Source of the DNA: Stakelama portus | GTDB taxonomy: Bacteria > Pseudomonadota > Alphaproteobacteria > Sphingomonadales > Sphingomonadaceae | DNA length: 64,000 bases | NCBI RefSeq assembly: GCF_003171655.1 | Contig: NZ_QFZL01000001.1 | Location: forward strand, 930,001-994,000 | Direction: 5' to 3' | Shown: positions 17,842 through 26,413 of the stretch, in pieces | Position numbering within the stretch: the first letter of the stretch is position 1 | How the letters are laid out: each line of letters opens with the position of its first letter | Position numbers and translations under genes: made by a program | Notes under the pieces: model-generated | Database searches by the model: none | Seen by the model: only the letters and a program-made list of their open reading frames with translations | What the model was told of the DNA's origin: nothing

Positions 17842-19593
17842 ATGCAGGCTGACGCGCAGCACAAGTCGAGATATTATGGCGGTGCGCTGATTGCGCTGGC
17901 GGCGGTTTTGCTGCTGCTGGCGCTGCCTTGGCTGACGATTACACTTGACGGCGCGACTGTTACGGCGCGCGGGATTGACCTCATTACCGGCACAGCCGCG
18001 CGCGGCGAGGATGCCGCGCTGCTCGCCCCTTCGATGACCTTTATTCTCGGCCTGGCGATCGTGGTCGTGACGATCGGTTTTGGGCTGTTCGGCCGCGCGA
18101 TCGGTGGGGCAAGCATGTTGCTGGCGGGCACGGTGGTGGGCGGCTGCGTTGTTGCGATCGCAGTGCTCTACACCATGTTCGCAGGGCCGGGGCCGTTGCG
18201 AGAGGCTATCGTGCATCCCGCATCCGGCCTGTTGCTCGCATCGGTCGCGTTCATAGCTGCATTTTTCGCCGCCAAGCGGGCCGCACCCGCCCGCTGGCGT
18301 GAAGGACTGCCGCAAGGAGTCGCGCCCTATTTCGAAACCGGGCCGCTGGCGGCGCTGGCGCTCGGTATCTCATCGGGGTTTCCCTACGCGATGATCGGCG
18401 CGACGCTTACCACGCGACTGGCGCAGGATGGGATCACCAAATCGACGGTCACCGCCTTCGCGCTGGCGTTTCTCGTCTACAATCTCAAATGGATGTGGGC
18501 GTGGATTGTCGACGGGGTGCGCATCCCGCTGCTCGGCCACCTCGGTCAGCGCGTTTCGTGGCTGATCGTGTCCGGCGCGTTCGTGATTGCCGCCGTGATC
18601 AATCTCGCGCTGTGCGATCCGTCGGCAGACATCGCCTATATGGCGCTTTCGGCAGTGCTGGTGGGGATCGCGGGCTCGACTTTCGACATCGTGATCGACG
18701 CCTATCGCATCGAAATCCTCGAACCACGCCAGCTGGGCGTGGGATCGGGCATGTCGCAATATGGCTGGCGGATCGGCAGCGCGGGCGCAGGCGCCATCGC
18801 ACTGGTCGTCGCGGCACGCGGCGGATGGGAACTGGCCTATATCGCCTGCGCGATGCTGGCGCTGCCGGCGGTGTTCACCGGCCTGATCGTGGGCGAGCCG
18901 CCCCGCCGCAAGGTGACGATCGCGCGGCGTGGCGTCGCCGAAGTGGCCAAATCGGTATGGGGACCATTCGCGCAATTCTTCATGCGCCAGGGCGCGGTCC
19001 TCGTGCTGATCTTCATTCTGGTCCACAAGATCGGCGACACGCTGAGTCAGCTAACCGTACGGTTGCTCTTCGATGACCTGGGATTCACCAACGACGAGAT
19101 TGCCTTTTACGACGTTGGTGTGGGCTTTCTTGCCTATCTGATCGGCATCTTTGCCGGTGGCTTTCTGTATGCGCGCATGGGGATGAAGCATTCGGTGCTG
19201 CTCAGTCTGGTGCTGATGGCGGTATCGAACATCAGCTTTGCGGGGCTGGCCGCGCTGGGCCATTCGAACCTGGGCATGGCCGGCGCGATGGCGTTCGAGA
19301 ATTTCGCCAGCGGGTTCGGCGGCGTGGTAGTGGTGGCCTATTTCTCGGCCCTGACCGATCTGCGGTACACCGCTGCGCAATATGCCCTGATCTCGGCAGC
19401 GGCGAGCATTGTCGGCCGCTTCATTTCGGGCACCACGGCCGGCGCGATGATCGAAGCGATCGGATATGTGAACTTCTATCTGTTCACTTTCTTCATTGCG
19501 ATTCCCGGCGTGCTGATCTTCTGGTGGATGATTCACACCGGGCTGGTCGACCGTTCGATCGGCAGCGCGGGTGTGGAAGGCGAACAGGAGTAA
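17842..19593 (+). CDS. AmpG/PAT-type MFS permease with extra N-terminal membrane domain
   Basis: 583 residues. From about residue 155 the chain follows the AmpG-like permease pattern (ALGISSGFPYAMIG, then STFDIVIDAYRIEIL and GSGMSQYGWRIGSAGAG), ending in several membrane helices. AmpG imports anhydro-muropeptides for recycling, and the PAT family also contains other transporters. Ahead of this core are about 150 residues with four predicted membrane helices (roughly 13-33, 64-85, 88-112, 122-143) that ordinary AmpG proteins lack. Substrate is inferred from similarity only. It is followed 43 bases later by a TPR protein gene. Confidence 0.8.
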   Translation: MQADAQHKSRYYGGALIALAAVLLLLALPWLTITLDGATVTARGIDLITGTAARGEDAALLAPSMTFILGLAIVVVTIGFGLFGRAIGGASMLLAGTVVGGCVVAIAVLYTMFAGPGPLREAIVHPASGLLLASVAFIAAFFAAKRAAPARWREGLPQGVAPYFETGPLAALALGISSGFPYAMIGATLTTRLAQDGITKSTVTAFALAFLVYNLKWMWAWIVDGVRIPLLGHLGQRVSWLIVSGAFVIAAVINLALCDPSADIAYMALSAVLVGIAGSTFDIVIDAYRIEILEPRQLGVGSGMSQYGWRIGSAGAGAIALVVAARGGWELAYIACAMLALPAVFTGLIVGEPPRRKVTIARRGVAEVAKSVWGPFAQFFMRQGAVLVLIFILVHKIGDTLSQLTVRLLFDDLGFTNDEIAFYDVGVGFLAYLIGIFAGGFLYARMGMKHSVLLSLVLMAVSNISFAGLAALGHSNLGMAGAMAFENFASGFGGVVVVAYFSALTDLRYTAAQYALISAAASIVGRFISGTTAGAMIEAIGYVNFYLFTFFIAIPGVLIFWWMIHTGLVDRSIGSAGVEGEQE

Positions 19594-19636
19594 TAGCGAT
19601 ACCCCGGTCTTCCGACGCAGCGGTCGAACCCGCATA

Positions 19637-20398
19637 ATGGCGATCTATATCGCGACGTTGCTGGTGCAGATATTCTGCATCGTCCATGTGATCCGCAATG
19701 GGCGCAACGGCCTGTGGGTGCTCGCGCTGATCTTTCTTCCGCTGGTCAGTGCGATTGTCTATTTTCTGGTCGAAATTCTGCCGGGAAGCGGCGCCAATCG
19801 CCATGTTCGTGCGGCGCGGGCCCGCGCGGTCCAGACGTTCGACCCGCAGCGCGAATTGCGCGAGGCGCGCGATCAGCTCGACCTTGCCGACACTGTCGCG
19901 AACCGGGTTCGCGTCGCCGATGCACTGGCCGGGCTGGACCGCTGGGACGAAGCGGTCCCGCTTTACCGGGAGGCGCTGTCGCGCAGCGCCGGCGGCGATG
20001 CCGCTATCCAGGCGCGGCTCGCAAAAGCGTTGTTCGAAGCCGGCAAGACCCAGGCGGCGTTGGACGAACTCGACGCGCTCGAACCCGCGACGATCCAGAG
20101 CGATCGCGACCAGCGCATGTTGCTGCGCGCCCGTATCCTGGAGGATATGGGCCGCGAAGAAGAGGCGCTGCCGCTCTACGCCGATGTCGCCACGCGCTAT
20201 CCCGGTGAAGAAGCGCGCTGCCGCTATGCGGCGCTGCTGATCCGGCTTGGCCATGACGGTGAAGCCCTGGCCGTGCTCGAGGAAGTCGAGAGCCGGATGA
20301 AGCGGCTGGACCGCCGACAACGCGCCGCCGATGCCGGCATGTACCGCTGGGCGATGGACGAGCTGCGCAAATTGCGCGCGTCAGGGCTCCAGCGGTAG
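19637..20398 (+). CDS. membrane-anchored TPR protein with PLDc_N-like head
   Basis: 253 residues. The first 50 residues hold two membrane helices with the pattern of the short N-terminal domain of cardiolipin synthases (GLWVLALIFLPLVSAIVYFLVEILPG). The rest is soluble with TPR-like helix pairs, such as RWDEAVPLYREALSRSAGGDAAIQARLAKALFEAG and EEALPLYADVATRYPG. There is no phospholipase D catalytic HKD motif. Probably a scaffold facing one side of the inner membrane. The ATG at 19637 was chosen because it starts the hydrophobic segment; the frame upstream overlaps the permease gene. It ends 18 bases inside the convergent small gene. Confidence 0.75.
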   Translation: MAIYIATLLVQIFCIVHVIRNGRNGLWVLALIFLPLVSAIVYFLVEILPGSGANRHVRAARARAVQTFDPQRELREARDQLDLADTVANRVRVADALAGLDRWDEAVPLYREALSRSAGGDAAIQARLAKALFEAGKTQAALDELDALEPATIQSDRDQRMLLRARILEDMGREEEALPLYADVATRYPGEEARCRYAALLIRLGHDGEALAVLEEVESRMKRLDRRQRAADAGMYRWAMDELRKLRASGLQR

Positions 20399-20815
20399 CG
20401 CGAGATCGGCGAAGCTTTCGGACAGCGCATGGGCAGTCGCCAGCACGCCGTCGACGCCACGCGTGCCGAGCAGATCGTCGAGCAACAGCCCGGCGGCGGC
20501 GCGGTTAAGCCGTACCTTGCCGAGTATGGCGAGCACGGCACCTTCCGCAGCCGTCATCCGCGGGCAGCACCAGGGCGCGATCTGGATCGGGCGGGACGAT
20601 GCGACCGACATTTCCTGCATCAGCGCGCGCAGCAATAGCAGCGGACGGCGGAAATCCTTGCCGAACGCCATGACGAAAGCGTGTGCGGCGCAGGCATCGT
20701 TCAGACCGTTCGCGCCCATTTGCCGTACGCCGAAGAGGAGCAGGCGCGCGCCGGGATCGTCGGGTTGCATCACCGGGAGCGCGTCGGCGAGTGTCTTGGT
20801 AGCGGCGTGGTTCAC
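20381..20815 (-). CDS. small conserved protein of unknown function (DUF6628-like)
   Basis: 144 residues, soluble, mostly helical, with C-x0-C in IAPWCCPRMTAAEG near residue 83 and the segment RRPLLLLRALMQEMS. I recall a sphingomonad family of this size and pattern annotated as DUF6628, but cannot check it. No function is known to me. It is transcribed in the same direction as folC, starting 73 bases downstream of the folC stop, with a Fur-like palindrome in between. Its 3' end overlaps the convergent TPR gene by 18 bases. Confidence 0.65.
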   Translation of the reverse strand: MNHAATKTLADALPVMQPDDPGARLLLFGVRQMGANGLNDACAAHAFVMAFGKDFRRPLLLLRALMQEMSVASSRPIQIAPWCCPRMTAAEGAVLAILGKVRLNRAAAGLLLDDLLGTRGVDGVLATAHALSESFADLALPLEP

Positions 20816-20864
20816 GAATCTGTCTCCTCTCGCGCTGTTGGGAGAGAAGTGTCGCTAACACGCT

Positions 20865-20883
20865 ATTGCAAGTCAATCGCAAT
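20865..20883. promoter_or_regulatory. 19-bp Fur-like palindrome upstream of the DUF6628-like gene
   Basis: ATTGCAAGTCAATCGCAAT is a 9-1-9 inverted repeat with 7 of 9 positions matching between the arms, centred on 20874. It lies 50 bases before the start of the minus-strand small gene. The TTGC...GCAA edges resemble alphaproteobacterial Fur-type operators. Binding by Fur, Irr or another regulator is inferred, not shown. Confidence 0.4.
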
Positions 20884-20888
20884 AATAA

Positions 20889-22244
20889 TCAGTCGGGCAA
20901 TTCCGCGTTCGCGGTGAGGACGGTGCCCGCAAGATAGAGCGAGCCGAGGATCAGAACGACCGGTGGGATCCCATGCGGATCGCAGCGACTGCTTGCGATC
21001 CGCACTGCGTTCGTCACGTCCGGCGCGGTTGCCGTGAACGAAATTCCCGCGGCATGGGCGGCGCGGGAAAGCTCGGCGGGGGCATGATGGGCATGGCCCG
21101 GCACTGGCACGGCGATCAGGCCGTCGGCGAGCGGCGCCAGCGGATCGAGCAGTCCCGCCATATCCTTGTTCGCGAGCATGCCGAGGATCAGCTGGATCGG
21201 GCGGCGATGCCCCGAAGGCGTGGCGGCGATGCCGCCGATCGCATCGGCAATCGCCTGACCCGCGGCGGCATTGTGCCCGCCATCCAGCCAGAGCGGAACG
21301 TCATCGGGCAGCATTGCGGTCAGCGGACCCGCGCCGAGCCGCTGCATCCGCGCTGGCCAGCGAGCACGCGCGCTGGCCACTGCAAGCGCGTCATCGTGTA
21401 CCGGCACAGCCTGTTGATGCCGCAGCATCGCGACGGCGAGCGCCAGATTGCCTGGCTGATGCGGCCCGGCAAGCATGGGCAGGGGGAGCCGCAGTTGCCC
21501 CTTTGCGTCGGAATACAGGATATGTTCGTCGGCGACGCGATAGCGCCAGTCGCTTCCTTCGGCATGCAATTGCGCCCCCGCAGCCTCAGTCACTTCGGCG
21601 ACGCGCGCTGCGACGGACGGGGGGTACTGCATCGTCACCATCGGAACGCCCGCCCGTGCGATACCTGCTTTCTCGGCCGCGATTCCCTCCGGAGACGTGC
21701 CCAGAAACGCTTCGTGATCGACGCCCAGCTGCGCGATTCCCGTGGCGGCGGGGCGGGGAATGACATTGGTGGCGTCAAGCCGTCCGCCAAGCCCCACTTC
21801 GATCACGCAGGCATCGGCAGGCGTGCGTGCGAAGGCGAGCAGCGCGGCGGCAGTCGTCACTTCGAAAAAGCTCGCCCCGATATTGCCGCCGCGTGTCGCG
21901 GCATCGAGCGCTTCGTCGAGCAGTGCGGCAAGCGCGGCGTCCTCGATCAGCTTGCCCGCGATGCGAATCCGCTCGTTGAAACGAACCAGATGCGGGCTCG
22001 AATAGACATGGACGCGGTAGCCTTCCGCCTCCAGCGCGGCGCGCAGGAAGGCACAGGTCGATCCCTTGCCATTGGTGCCGGCGACATGGAACACCGGCGG
22101 CAGCCGCTCCTGCGGGTTGCCGAGCCTGTCGAGCAATTCGGTGATGCGACCAAGCCCCAGCACGTCCGCACCGGGGGACAGCGCCATCAGCCGGTCGAGC
22201 TGGCGCTGCACGTCAGGATCGGAGGATGTCGCGTGATCCGGCAC
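20889..22244 (-). CDS. folC: bifunctional folylpolyglutamate synthase/dihydrofolate synthase
   Basis: 451 residues. It joins dihydropteroate to glutamate and then extends the polyglutamate tail of folates. Motifs: the Mur-ligase ATP loop VFHVAGTNGKGSTCAF near residue 50, VYSSPHLVRFNERIRI, EVGLGGRLDATNVI, and LWLDGGHNAAAGQAI near residue 300. The start is GTG at 22244 with GGGG seven bases upstream. It is the last member of the trpB-x-trpA-accD-folC run, a gene order known from many alphaproteobacteria. Confidence 0.95.
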   Translation of the reverse strand: MPDHATSSDPDVQRQLDRLMALSPGADVLGLGRITELLDRLGNPQERLPPVFHVAGTNGKGSTCAFLRAALEAEGYRVHVYSSPHLVRFNERIRIAGKLIEDAALAALLDEALDAATRGGNIGASFFEVTTAAALLAFARTPADACVIEVGLGGRLDATNVIPRPAATGIAQLGVDHEAFLGTSPEGIAAEKAGIARAGVPMVTMQYPPSVAARVAEVTEAAGAQLHAEGSDWRYRVADEHILYSDAKGQLRLPLPMLAGPHQPGNLALAVAMLRHQQAVPVHDDALAVASARARWPARMQRLGAGPLTAMLPDDVPLWLDGGHNAAAGQAIADAIGGIAATPSGHRRPIQLILGMLANKDMAGLLDPLAPLADGLIAVPVPGHAHHAPAELSRAAHAAGISFTATAPDVTNAVRIASSRCDPHGIPPVVLILGSLYLAGTVLTANAELPD

Positions 22245-22277
22245 GAAATGCCCCGCAATGTGCGAGCGGCTGGCGCG

Positions 22278-23144
22278 TCAGGCAGCCGCCTTTTGCGCGC
22301 CAAGCAAGTCGATCAGCTGGCCCAGCGTATCGCGCAGATCCTTGCGATGGACGACCATGTCGACCAGCCCGTGATCGCGATAATATTCGCTCGTCTGGAA
22401 ATCGTCGGGCAGCTTTTCGCGGATCGTATTTTCGATCACCCGGCGACCGGTGAAGGCCAGCGTCGCGCGCGGCTCGGCGATCTGGACATCGCCCAGCATC
22501 GCATAGGCCGCCATGACGCCGCCCGAGGTCGGATCGGTGAGGACGACGATATAGGGCAGTCCGGCATCGTGCAGCATCTGGATCGCCACGGTGCTGCGCG
22601 GCATCTGCATCAGGCTCAAAATGCCTTCCTGCATGCGCGCGCCGCCCGACGCGGCGAAGATGATATAGGGGCAGCGCGCCGCGATCGCGGCTTCGCAACC
22701 CGCGACGAACGCTTCGCCGACCGCCAGGCCCATCGATCCGCCCATGAACGCGAAATCCTGAACCCCGACGACGGCCGGGTTGCCCAGGATGAAGCCCTTG
22801 GCATTGATCAGGGCGTCCTGTTCCTCGGTACTGGCGCGCGCCGCCTTCAGCCGGTCGACATAGCGTTTGGAGTCGCGGAATTTGAGCGGGTCCTCCGCCA
22901 CCTGCGGCATGGCGAGCAGCGAATAGTCGCCCGAATCGAACAGCATCGCGAAGCGTTCCTTCGGCCCGATCCGGTCATGATGCTCGCAATGCGGGCAGAC
23001 ATGGAGGTTTTCCTCCAGTTCCTTGGTGAACACCATCGTCCCGCATCCCTTGCACTTGTGCCAGAGATTGTCGGGCGTCTCGCGCTTGGTGACATAGGCG
23101 AGCGCGTTGCGGACGCGGCCGAGCCAGGTCGGGCTGGTGCTCAT
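22278..23144 (-). CDS. accD: acetyl-CoA carboxylase carboxyltransferase subunit beta
   Basis: 288 residues. With AccA it moves the carboxyl group from biotin to acetyl-CoA, giving malonyl-CoA for fatty-acid synthesis. The N-terminal four-cysteine zinc ribbon is seen in CKGCGTMVF and HVCPHCEHHDR. The carboxyltransferase part has FILGNPAVVGVQDFAFMGGSMG and ASGGARMQEGILSLMQM. The ATG overlaps the trpA stop (ATGA). folC starts 33 bases after its stop. Confidence 0.97.
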   Translation of the reverse strand: MSTSPTWLGRVRNALAYVTKRETPDNLWHKCKGCGTMVFTKELEENLHVCPHCEHHDRIGPKERFAMLFDSGDYSLLAMPQVAEDPLKFRDSKRYVDRLKAARASTEEQDALINAKGFILGNPAVVGVQDFAFMGGSMGLAVGEAFVAGCEAAIAARCPYIIFAASGGARMQEGILSLMQMPRSTVAIQMLHDAGLPYIVVLTDPTSGGVMAAYAMLGDVQIAEPRATLAFTGRRVIENTIREKLPDDFQTSEYYRDHGLVDMVVHRKDLRDTLGQLIDLLGAQKAAA

Positions 23145-23938
23145 ACGGTTTCCTTTCGCGCGGCCATCATGGCCGACTTGAGCGATTCGATATAGGCACG
23201 GACCGGCTCTGCGGCATCCGCGCCATGTTCGGCGACCAGATCGACGATCGCCGAGCCGACGACAACCCCGTCGGCAGTTTTCGCGACATCGGCGGCCTGT
23301 TGCGGCGTGCGAATGCCGAAACCGACGGCAACGGGCAAGTCCGTCGCGGCCTTGAGCTTCGCGACCGCTTCTTCGATCGTGGTCTGCGCGGCCTGCTGCA
23401 TCCCGGTGATCCCGGCGACCGAGACATAATAGAGAAAGCCCGATGCGCCGTTCAGGACCGCGGGCAGCCGCGCGGCATCGGTCGTCGGCGTGGCGAGGCG
23501 GATCACGTCGATTCCCGCGTTGCGGAACGCTTCGACTTCGTCGGTTTCCTCGGGCGGGATATCGACGATGATCACGCCATCGACGCCGGCTTCTGCTGCT
23601 TTGGCCGCAAATTCGCCGGGCGTGGGCCGCGTCATCGTGTTGGCATAGCCCATCAGGACGAGCGGGAAATCGGGATGGCGCTGGCGGAAGGAAGCCGCGA
23701 TCGCGAGCACGTCCCTGGTTTTCGTGCCCGCGGCCAGACTGCGCAAATTCGCGGCCTGAATGGCGGGGCCGTCGGCCATCGGGTCGGTGAACGGCATGCC
23801 GAGTTCGATCACATCCGCGCCCCCCGCGACAAGCGCGTCGAGGATCGCGCCGGTGGCGTCCGGCGTGGGATCGCCGGCGGTGACGAAGGTGACAAGCGCG
23901 GCGCGACCGGACGAAAAAGCGACGGAGAGACGAGTCAT
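23141..23938 (-). CDS. trpA: tryptophan synthase alpha chain
   Basis: 265 residues. It splits indole-3-glycerol phosphate into indole and glyceraldehyde 3-phosphate and channels indole to TrpB. Motifs: VTFVTAGDPTPDATG, the catalytic Glu region VIELGMPFTDPMADGPAIQ near residue 40, GVDGVIIVDIPPEE with the catalytic Asp, and PVAVGFGIRTPQQA near residue 205. Length is normal. It overlaps accD downstream and the small membrane-protein gene upstream, both by four bases. Confidence 0.97.
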   Translation of the reverse strand: MTRLSVAFSSGRAALVTFVTAGDPTPDATGAILDALVAGGADVIELGMPFTDPMADGPAIQAANLRSLAAGTKTRDVLAIAASFRQRHPDFPLVLMGYANTMTRPTPGEFAAKAAEAGVDGVIIVDIPPEETDEVEAFRNAGIDVIRLATPTTDAARLPAVLNGASGFLYYVSVAGITGMQQAAQTTIEEAVAKLKAATDLPVAVGFGIRTPQQAADVAKTADGVVVGSAIVDLVAEHGADAAEPVRAYIESLKSAMMAARKETV

Positions 23939-24120
23939 TTCTTCGGATTCCAGATAGCGGCTACGATACCGCCAAAGGCCGCGATAGCGACCGCATAGGG
24001 TGCGAGGTCAGGCGCGACAGTATCACGGCCCATCACCACAAAAGCCAGTGCCGAAAGAATGAACCCGACGGGCAAGCCGATCAGAAAGAAGACCAGCCCA
24101 CGGAGTGGTGACAAACTCAT
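23935..24120 (-). CDS. small two-helix membrane protein between trpB and trpA
   Basis: 61 residues with two likely membrane helices ([21 protein letters not shown] and [16 protein letters not shown]) and a short basic C terminus. The ATG at 24120 overlaps the trpB TGA and its stop overlaps the trpA ATG, so it is a coupled member of the operon rather than a spacer. The frame is open further upstream inside trpB, but the coupled ATG gives the full membrane protein. I do not know a function. It has no resemblance to tryptophan enzymes. Confidence 0.7.
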   Translation of the reverse strand: MSLSPLRGLVFFLIGLPVGFILSALAFVVMGRDTVAPDLAPYAVAIAAFGGIVAAIWNPKK

Positions 24121-25361
24121 ATCTCCACTCCCAAGGCCTCGGCGACGGTGAAGATATCCTTGTCGCCGCGGCCCGACAGATTGACCACGACAATCTGATC
24201 CTCGTTCATTTCCATGCACTTGTCGGGCAAAGCGGCCAGTGCATGCGAGCTTTCGAGCGCGGGGATGATCCCCTCGAGCTTGCAGCAGAGCTGGAACGCC
24301 TCAAGCGCCTGTGTGTCAGTGATCGGCACATAGTCGACGCGGCCGCTTTCGTGGAGCCAGCTATGTTCGGGGCCGATGCCGGGATAGTCGAGCCCCGCCG
24401 AGATGCTGTGCGCCTCGGTAATCTGGCCGTCTTCGTCCTGGAGCAGATAGGTGCGGTTGCCGTGGAGGATGCCGGGGCTGCCACCCATCAGGCTGGCGGC
24501 GTGCTTGCCCGTTTCAATGCCATGGCCCGCCGCTTCGATACCGAGCATCTTTACGTCGGGATCGTCGAGGAACGGGTGGAACAGCCCGATCGCATTCGAT
24601 CCGCCGCCAACCGCCGCGACCAGCAGGTCGGGCAGGCGCCCCTCGCGCTTCAATATCTGTTCGCGCGCTTCCTTGCCGATCACGCTCTGAAAATCGCGGA
24701 CCAGTTCGGGATAGGGGTGGGGCCCTGCGGCAGTGCCGATGATGTAAAAGGTGTCGTGGACGTTCGCGACCCAGTCGCGCAGCGCCTCGTTCATTGCATC
24801 CTTCAGCGTCTGGGCGCCGCTGGTCACCGGTTGCACTTCGGCGCCCAGCAGTTTCATGCGGAAGACGTTGGGCTTTTGCCGCTCGACATCGGTCGCACCC
24901 ATGAAAATGGTGCAGGGCAGGCCGAAGCGCGCCGCCACCGTCGCGGTCGCGACGCCGTGCTGGCCCGCGCCGGTTTCGGCGATGATCCGCGTCTTGCCCA
25001 TGCGGCGGGCGAGCAGGATCTGGCCGATGCAATTGTTGATCTTGTGCGCGCCGGTGTGATTGAGCTCTTCGCGCTTGAAATAGATTTTGGGACCTTTCCC
25101 CGCTGGCGCCTGCGCGCGCAGATGCTCGGTCAGCCGCTCGGCATAGTAAAGCGGACTGGGGCGACCGACGAAATGTTCGAGCAGATCGTCGAATTCCGCC
25201 TGAAACGCCGGATCGGCTTTCGCCGCGCGATATTCACGCTCAAGATCGAGGATCAGCGGCATCAGCGTTTCGGCGACGAAACGCCCGCCAAACTGGCCGA
25301 AATGGCCGCGCGCGTCGGGATAGGATCGCAGGGAGTTGGGCAGGGTGCTGGCTTCGGTCAT
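24117..25361 (-). CDS. trpB: tryptophan synthase beta chain
   Basis: 414 residues. The PLP enzyme condenses indole and serine to tryptophan. The PLP lysine lies in [16 protein letters not shown] near residue 100. [33 protein letters not shown] (phosphate-binding loop) and the end [17 protein letters not shown] are family hallmarks. Normal length. It is separated by 96 bases from trpF and coupled to the small membrane-protein gene downstream. Confidence 0.97.
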   Translation of the reverse strand: MTEASTLPNSLRSYPDARGHFGQFGGRFVAETLMPLILDLEREYRAAKADPAFQAEFDDLLEHFVGRPSPLYYAERLTEHLRAQAPAGKGPKIYFKREELNHTGAHKINNCIGQILLARRMGKTRIIAETGAGQHGVATATVAARFGLPCTIFMGATDVERQKPNVFRMKLLGAEVQPVTSGAQTLKDAMNEALRDWVANVHDTFYIIGTAAGPHPYPELVRDFQSVIGKEAREQILKREGRLPDLLVAAVGGGSNAIGLFHPFLDDPDVKMLGIEAAGHGIETGKHAASLMGGSPGILHGNRTYLLQDEDGQITEAHSISAGLDYPGIGPEHSWLHESGRVDYVPITDTQALEAFQLCCKLEGIIPALESSHALAALPDKCMEMNEDQIVVVNLSGRGDKDIFTVAEALGVEI

Positions 25362-25393
25362 GCTGGGTTCCGGATAGAGACAGAGAGATGGGG

Positions 25394-25413
25394 TCGCTTC
25401 GATGGAAAAGCGA
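25394..25413. promoter_or_regulatory. 6-8-6 inverted repeat in the trpF-trpB gap
   Basis: TCGCTT and AAGCGA flank an eight-base loop, 33 bases before trpB in its direction of transcription. It is the only clear symmetry in this 96-base gap. It could be an RNA hairpin affecting stability, or an operator. No leader peptide with Trp codons is visible here. Confidence 0.3.
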
Positions 25414-25457
25414 TCAGCGCCATCGCGTCTCGTGGCGGGCCGTGCAGGCGGTCAGCG

Positions 25458-26096
25458 TCAACATTGCGCCACGGCTTTGCAGAAGGCCGCGATCTTGTCC
25501 ACATCCTTGACGCCCGGCGCGCTTTCCACGCCCGACGAGACATCGACCATGCGCGCGCCGGTTAGTTGAATGGCGGGAACGACATTTTCCGGAGTCAACC
25601 CGCCCGCCAGGATCCAGGGAACCGGGTGACGACGTCCCCGGAGCATGGCCCAATCGAATCGCAATCCCATTCCGCCGGGCAACAGCGCGTCATCCGGCGT
25701 TTTGGCATCATAGAGAACATGATCGACCGGGATGCCGGCATAGCGATTTGCCGAATCGAGATCGGACGCGCGGCGAACCGAGATAGAGGGCCATACCGAA
25801 TAGCCGCGAGAACCGAGCGCGGCCACGCGCGCAAATTCGGTTTTGTGCAATTGGAGAATGTCGATCCCCGACGCCTTGATCGCGGCGTCGATCAATCCGT
25901 CATCGGGATCGACGAAGACACCGACCTTTTGCACATGCCCCGGCACGCGGGCGGCAAGGGCAGCGACCTGCTCGAAACCGACATTCCTGGGCGAGGGAGG
26001 GAAGAAGACGAAGCCGACATGGCTGGCGCCGCCGGCAATCGCCGCGTCAATCGCTTCGGGCGTCGATACGCCGCATATCTTTACCGAGACTCGCAT
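25458..26096 (-). CDS. trpF: phosphoribosylanthranilate isomerase
   Basis: 212 residues. It catalyses the Amadori rearrangement of phosphoribosylanthranilate in tryptophan synthesis. Motifs: VKICGVSTPEAIDAA with the catalytic Cys near residue 8, HVGFVFFPPSPRNV, KVGVFVD, LQLHKTE, and the late PWILAGGLTPENV and VDVSSGVESAPGVKD with the catalytic Asp region. It leads the trp run on the minus strand. Divergent to it, 154 bases away, is a tiny membrane-protein gene. Confidence 0.96.
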   Translation of the reverse strand: MRVSVKICGVSTPEAIDAAIAGGASHVGFVFFPPSPRNVGFEQVAALAARVPGHVQKVGVFVDPDDGLIDAAIKASGIDILQLHKTEFARVAALGSRGYSVWPSISVRRASDLDSANRYAGIPVDHVLYDAKTPDDALLPGGMGLRFDWAMLRGRRHPVPWILAGGLTPENVVPAIQLTGARMVDVSSGVESAPGVKDVDKIAAFCKAVAQC

Positions 26097-26136
26097 GGAA
26101 CAGCGCCTATAGGCCCCGCGGCGTACAAGCAGAAGT

Positions 26137-26156
26137 GCAGGCTTTGTTACGCCTGC
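26137..26156. promoter_or_regulatory. 6-8-6 inverted repeat in the divergent gap upstream of trpF
   Basis: GCAGGC and GCCTGC flank an eight-base spacer, 41 bases upstream of the trpF start. The element could be an operator for a dimeric regulator or a leader hairpin. No known consensus is matched. The rest of the 154-base gap shows nothing else I can name. Confidence 0.3.
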
Positions 26157-26250
26157 GATCCATGTTCAGCGTGAAGAAAGGTCGCGGCTGGCAACCATAT
26201 TTGCTCAGCGGCGTTTACACCCGCGACAAATCGAACGGTCAGAGGGGCTT

Positions 26251-26394
26251 ATGGAACAGCTGGAAAGCTTTATCGAGCGTCGCAACAGCACGGGAATGGC
26301 ACTGGTGTTCCTTGCCGTCGGCCTTGTCATCGTTGCCACCGGCTATGGTGTCGGCAGCGCGATCACCGAAGTGGTCGATACGCTCGTCGCCTGA
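26251..26394 (+). CDS. 47-residue single-helix membrane protein
   Basis: A short open frame: an amphipathic start MEQLESFIERRNST, one membrane helix GMALVFLAVGLVIVATGYGVG, and a short acidic end. AGAGGGG sits just upstream of the ATG at good spacing, and the codon use fits the neighbours. It is divergent from trpF and ends 20 bases before the convergent exported protein. Probably a real small inner-membrane protein; I do not recognise a family. Confidence 0.55.
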   Translation: MEQLESFIERRNSTGMALVFLAVGLVIVATGYGVGSAITEVVDTLVA

Positions 26395-26413
26395 TGCGCG
26401 GGCGCCGGACGGG

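Noticed and set aside
20973-23195. A 740-codon plus-strand open frame opposite folC and accD
   Set aside because: Fully antisense to two essential genes with clear motifs; composition typical of a GC-driven shadow.
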